Part shown: positions 61,305-64,000 of the stretch, one piece after another | Numbering within the stretch: the first letter of the stretch is position 1 | How the letters are laid out: each line of letters begins with the position of its first letter | Source: Nocardioides halotolerans DSM 19273 | GTDB taxonomy: Bacteria > Actinomycetota > Actinomycetes > Propionibacteriales > Nocardioidaceae | Direction: 5' to 3' | Assembly (NCBI RefSeq): GCF_000422805.1 | Contig: NZ_AUGT01000009.1 | Coordinates: 1-64,000 of the forward strand | Length of the DNA stretch: 64,000 nucleotides | Program-made: the position numbers and the translations under genes | The notes under the pieces: model-generated | Databases searched by the model: none | Seen by the model: only the letters and a program-made list of their open reading frames with translations | What the model was told of the DNA's origin: nothing

Positions 61305-62822
61305 ATGACCACGCAGACGCCCTCCTCGCAGGCCCATCAGGCCCAGCAGGCCGACCAGACCGCCGAGTCCACGGCGTCGAGGAGCCGCTGGCTGGCGCTC
61401 TACGTGCTCTGCCTGGGCGACCTGATGATCGTGCTCGACCAGAGCATCGTGAACGTCGCGCTCCCTTCGATCCGCACCGATCTCGGCTTCTCGCAGGCCT
61501 CGCTCGCGTGGGTCGTCAACGCCTACCTCCTCACCTTCGGCGGCTTCCTGCTGCTCTCGGGCCGGCTCGGTGACCTGCTCGGCAACCGCCGGGTCTTCCT
61601 CGGCGGCGTCGTGTCCTTCACGATCGCCTCCGCCGTGTGCGGCCTCGCGCCGAGCGCGTCGTTCCTCGTCGTCGGCCGCGCCGTGCAGGGCCTCGCGGGT
61701 GCCACCGTCTCCGCCGTCGCACTCGCGCTGATCATGGGCCTGTTCGGCTCGCCGGCCGACCGCGCGAAGGCGATGGGCGTCTTCGGCTTCGTGATGTCCG
61801 GCGGCGGCGCGGTCGGCGTGCTGGCCGGGGGCGTCCTGACCGGCCTCCTCAGCTGGCACTGGATCTTCCTCGTCAACGTCCCCGTCGGCATCGCCGTCGT
61901 GGTCGCCGCCCGCGCGATGCTGCCGGCCGACCAGGTCCAGGCGGGCTCGACCAGGCTCGACGTCCCGGGCGCCGTGCTCGTCACCTCTGCGCTGATGCTC
62001 GCGGTCTACGCCGTGGTCGGCGGCAACGAGGCCGGCTGGACGTCGACCCGCACCGTGGTCCTGCTGGTAGCCGCCGCGGTCCTGTTCGCGGCGTTCGTCG
62101 GCTGGGAGACCAGGGCGGCCGCGCCGCTCGTCCCGCTGCGGCTGTTCAGGCTCCGCAACGTCTCGGTCTCGCAGGTCGTCGGCGTGCTCTGGGCCGCTGC
62201 GATGTTCGCCTGGTTCTTCCTGGCCGCGCTCTACCTCCAGCAGGTGCTGGGCTACAGCGCCCTCGAGGTCGGCCTCGCGTTCGTCCCGACCAGCCTGGTG
62301 ATGATGTTCTGCTCGCTGAAGGTCTCCGACCGGCTGGTGATGAGGTTCGGCATCCGTCCCCCGCTGACCGTGGGGCTCGCGCTCGCCGCGGTGTCGCTGG
62401 GCCTCTTCGCGCTGGCGCCCGTCGACGGGAGCTTCGTCACCGACGTGCTGCCCTCGATGATCCTGCTCGGCATCGGCGCCGGCATCGCCTTCAACCCGGT
62501 GCTGCTGGCCGCGATGGGTGACGTCGAGCCGCACGAGGCCGGGCTCGCCTCCGGCGTCGTGAACACCTCGTTCATGATGGGCGGCGCCCTCGGCCTGGCC
62601 GTGCTGGTGGCGGTCTCCGACTCGCGGACGGCGTCGCTCGCCGCAGGCGGCTCCTCGGCCGTCGAGTCGCTGCACGGCGGCCTGCAGGTCGCCTTCGCGG
62701 TCGGCGCCGTGGCCGCCGCGCTGGCCGCCGTGGTCGGCGGGGTGCTCCTGCGGCCCCAGCCGATGGCCGTGCCGGAGCCGGACCACGAGGACTGCGACTG
62801 CCTGGAGCCCTGCGCCGCCTGA
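61305..62822 (+). CDS. DHA2-family MFS drug transporter
   Basis: A 505-residue transporter with about 14 hydrophobic segments and the DHA2 signatures LDQSIVNVALPSI (segment 1), GRLGDLLGNRRVF and FWRFLVN-like WHWIFLVNVPVG. It is typical of EmrB/QacA proton antiporters for drugs or lipophilic compounds. The C-terminus is Cys/acid-rich (DHEDCDCLEPC), unusual and possibly metal-responsive, which is speculative. ATG 61305 has GGAG upstream; an in-frame GTG at 61275 would add 10 residues. No regulator gene is adjacent. Confidence 0.88.
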   Translation: MTTQTPSSQAHQAQQADQTAESTASRSRWLALYVLCLGDLMIVLDQSIVNVALPSIRTDLGFSQASLAWVVNAYLLTFGGFLLLSGRLGDLLGNRRVFLGGVVSFTIASAVCGLAPSASFLVVGRAVQGLAGATVSAVALALIMGLFGSPADRAKAMGVFGFVMSGGGAVGVLAGGVLTGLLSWHWIFLVNVPVGIAVVVAARAMLPADQVQAGSTRLDVPGAVLVTSALMLAVYAVVGGNEAGWTSTRTVVLLVAAAVLFAAFVGWETRAAAPLVPLRLFRLRNVSVSQVVGVLWAAAMFAWFFLAALYLQQVLGYSALEVGLAFVPTSLVMMFCSLKVSDRLVMRFGIRPPLTVGLALAAVSLGLFALAPVDGSFVTDVLPSMILLGIGAGIAFNPVLLAAMGDVEPHEAGLASGVVNTSFMMGGALGLAVLVAVSDSRTASLAAGGSSAVESLHGGLQVAFAVGAVAAALAAVVGGVLLRPQPMAVPEPDHEDCDCLEPCAA

Positions 62823-62857
62823 CCCGTCCGGGCCATTGCCGGGCCGGTGGCAACCAC

Positions 62858-62870
62858 TAGCGTGCTGCCG
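62858..62870 (+). promoter_or_regulatory. Leaderless -10 box TAGCGT for the amidohydrolase gene
   Basis: TAGCGT (62858-62863) ends 7 nt before GTG 62871. Confidence 0.5.
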
Positions 62871-64000
62871 GTGAGCCTGCTGATCCGTCGCGCGCGGCTG
62901 GTGCCGATCGGACCTGCTGCGGCTCCACCGCAGCACCCGGTCGACGTCCTCGTCGAGGACGGTGTGGTCACGACCGTCGCCGCGCACCTCGACCCCCGCC
63001 CGGGCGTCGAGGAGCACGACGCCGACGGCCGCTGGTGCGCACCGGGACTCTGGGACCAGCACGTCCACCTCACGCAGTGGACGCTCTCGTCGCAGCGGCT
63101 CGACCTCGCGGCCGCGCGCTCGCCCGAGCAGGTGCTGGCGCTGGCCGCCGAGCGAGTGGCGTCGCTGCCCGGCGTCCCGGTCATCGGGTGGGGCCACCGG
63201 CCGGGCGGGTGGACGCGCGACGTGACCGTCGCCGAGCTCGACGCGGTCACCGGCGAGACGCCGGTGGTGCTGATCGCCGGAGACGGCCACCACGCGTGGC
63301 TCAACACGACGGCGCTGATGCACCTCGCGATGCCGGTGCGCGACTCGGTCGTCCGCGAGACGGAGTGGTTCGCGGTCTACCCCCGCCTGGTCACCCTCTT
63401 CGGCAGCGACGGCACCTCGCCCGACGCGTTCCGTCGCACCCTCGACGCCGCGGCCGCGCGCGGCGTCGTCGGGCTCGTCGACTTCGAGTTCGGGGGCAGT
63501 CGCGACGACTGGACCGAGCGGTGGGGCCACGACTGCGACCTGCTGCGGGTCCGCTGGGCGACGTACGCCGACACGCTCGACGACGTGGTCGCGGCCGGCC
63601 TCAGGACCGGCGACCCGCTGCCGGGCTGCGACGACCGGATCACGATGGGGCCGCTCAAGATCATCAGCGACGGCTCCCTCAACACCCGCACCGCGTGGTG
63701 CTGCGACCCCTACTCCGACGCCCACCGCCTCGAGCACCCCGCCGGCCAGCCCAACCTCTCCGGCGCCGAGCTCCGCGAGCTGCTGGCCCGCGCCCATGCA
63801 GGCGGACTGGAGGTCGCCACCCACGCGATCGGCGACGCCGCCGTAGCCGAGGCCCTGGGCGCCTACGCCGACACGGGTGCGATCGGCTCGATCGAGCACG
63901 CCCAGCTCGTCGGCCGCGAAGACGTGTGCCGGATGGCCGCGCTCGGCGTGCGGGCCAGCGTCCAGCCGGCCCACCTCCTCGACGACCGCGACCTGACCGA
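62871..64000 (+). CDS. Amidohydrolase (YtcJ/Amidohydro_3-like), truncated by the window
   Basis: At least 376 residues are present and the gene runs off the right edge. Metal motif His64/His66 in WDQHVHL; GPLKIISDGSLNTRTAW is typical of the YtcJ-like amidohydrolase_3 group; THAIGDAAV and SIEHAQL supply later ligands. Hydrolyses a C-N bond of unknown substrate; the family includes imidazolone or formamide-type hydrolases. A leaderless box precedes it. Confidence 0.8.
   Translation, partial: MSLLIRRARLVPIGPAAAPPQHPVDVLVEDGVVTTVAAHLDPRPGVEEHDADGRWCAPGLWDQHVHLTQWTLSSQRLDLAAARSPEQVLALAAERVASLPGVPVIGWGHRPGGWTRDVTVAELDAVTGETPVVLIAGDGHHAWLNTTALMHLAMPVRDSVVRETEWFAVYPRLVTLFGSDGTSPDAFRRTLDAAAARGVVGLVDFEFGGSRDDWTERWGHDCDLLRVRWATYADTLDDVVAAGLRTGDPLPGCDDRITMGPLKIISDGSLNTRTAWCCDPYSDAHRLEHPAGQPNLSGAELRELLARAHAGGLEVATHAIGDAAVAEALGAYADTGAIGSIEHAQLVGREDVCRMAALGVRASVQPAHLLDDRDLT

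Noticed and set aside
60930..63974. 1014-residue minus-strand ORF across the MFS and amidohydrolase genes
   Set aside because: The opposite strand has two full families with motifs; this frame shows only Arg/Ala/Pro-rich shadow composition.

Overview
This window is high-GC (roughly 70 percent), densely coded actinobacterial DNA. The gene content (a HelD/HelR-type RNA polymerase ATPase, OmpR-type two-component pair, Pat/HisC-like aminotransferase, two-subunit E1 2-oxoacid dehydrogenase, sensor Ser/Thr kinase), frequent GTG starts and many TANNNT boxes 6-7 nt before start codons suggest a Nocardioides-like member of the Propionibacteriales. The genus is an inference. No tRNA, rRNA, CRISPR array, insertion sequence or prophage was seen. 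No intergenic gap exceeds about 250 bases.

Layout. 0.1-3.3 kb: membrane sulfite-oxidase-family protein, TfoX-like protein, GNAT acetyltransferase and enoyl-CoA hydratase-like protein; the last two diverge from a 19-bp gap. 3.4-6.8 kb: HelR-like ATPase and a secreted SGNH hydrolase. 7-13.7 kb: PhzE-type fused anthranilate/ADIC synthase, nagA, pabA, pabB and zwf, all on the plus strand; the pabA-pabB junction is a fourfold 14-bp repeat. 13.8-21.4 kb: MprAB-like two-component system and two paralogous secreted glucose/sorbosone dehydrogenase-like proteins. 21.4-25.5 kb: FadR-type regulator, small membrane protein, protein tyrosine phosphatase and fructosamine kinase in one minus-strand operon, divergent from a dimethylargininase-like gene, then VanZ. 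25.5-31 kb: orphan TPR protein, SnoaL-like/cupin pair, Pat/HisC aminotransferase, LysE exporter and aldo/keto reductase. 31-37.9 kb: secreted unknown, two MFS-plus-ArsR pairs, a glutathionyl-hydroquinone-reductase-like protein and a CDF metal exporter. 37.8-42.7 kb: arginine deiminase operon arcA-arcB-arcC facing a YfcC-type antiporter. 43-46.6 kb: 2-oxoacid dehydrogenase E1alpha-E1beta-E2. 46.7-55.8 kb: M20 peptidase, SDR, a frameshifted small membrane gene and several secreted or surface proteins. 55.8-64 kb: epimerase, ECF sigma factor with an M1 lipoprotein peptidase, divergent sensor Ser/Thr kinase, a free-standing protein resembling the kinase ectodomain, a DHA2 MFS pump and a truncated amidohydrolase.

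How genes work together. arcABC plus YfcC form a complete arginine deiminase fermentation unit. PabA and PabB make 4-amino-4-deoxychorismate for folate, and the PhzE-like enzyme draws on the same chorismate pool. Local regulators sit beside their likely targets with recognisable operators: the FadR-type dyad at 23.93 kb, an ArsR-type dyad at 34.05 kb, paired GTTCGA-N6-TCGAAC sites at 37.4 kb, and a 19-bp-spacer MerR-type promoter at 29.98 kb whose regulator is not in the window. The most unusual structures are the pabA-pabB chain of GTGA stop/start overlaps, a 24-bp perfect palindrome kept in frame inside pabB, the overlapping back-to-back -10 elements between GNAT and enoyl-CoA hydratase, and a membrane-protein gene broken by a visible 10-bp near-duplication.
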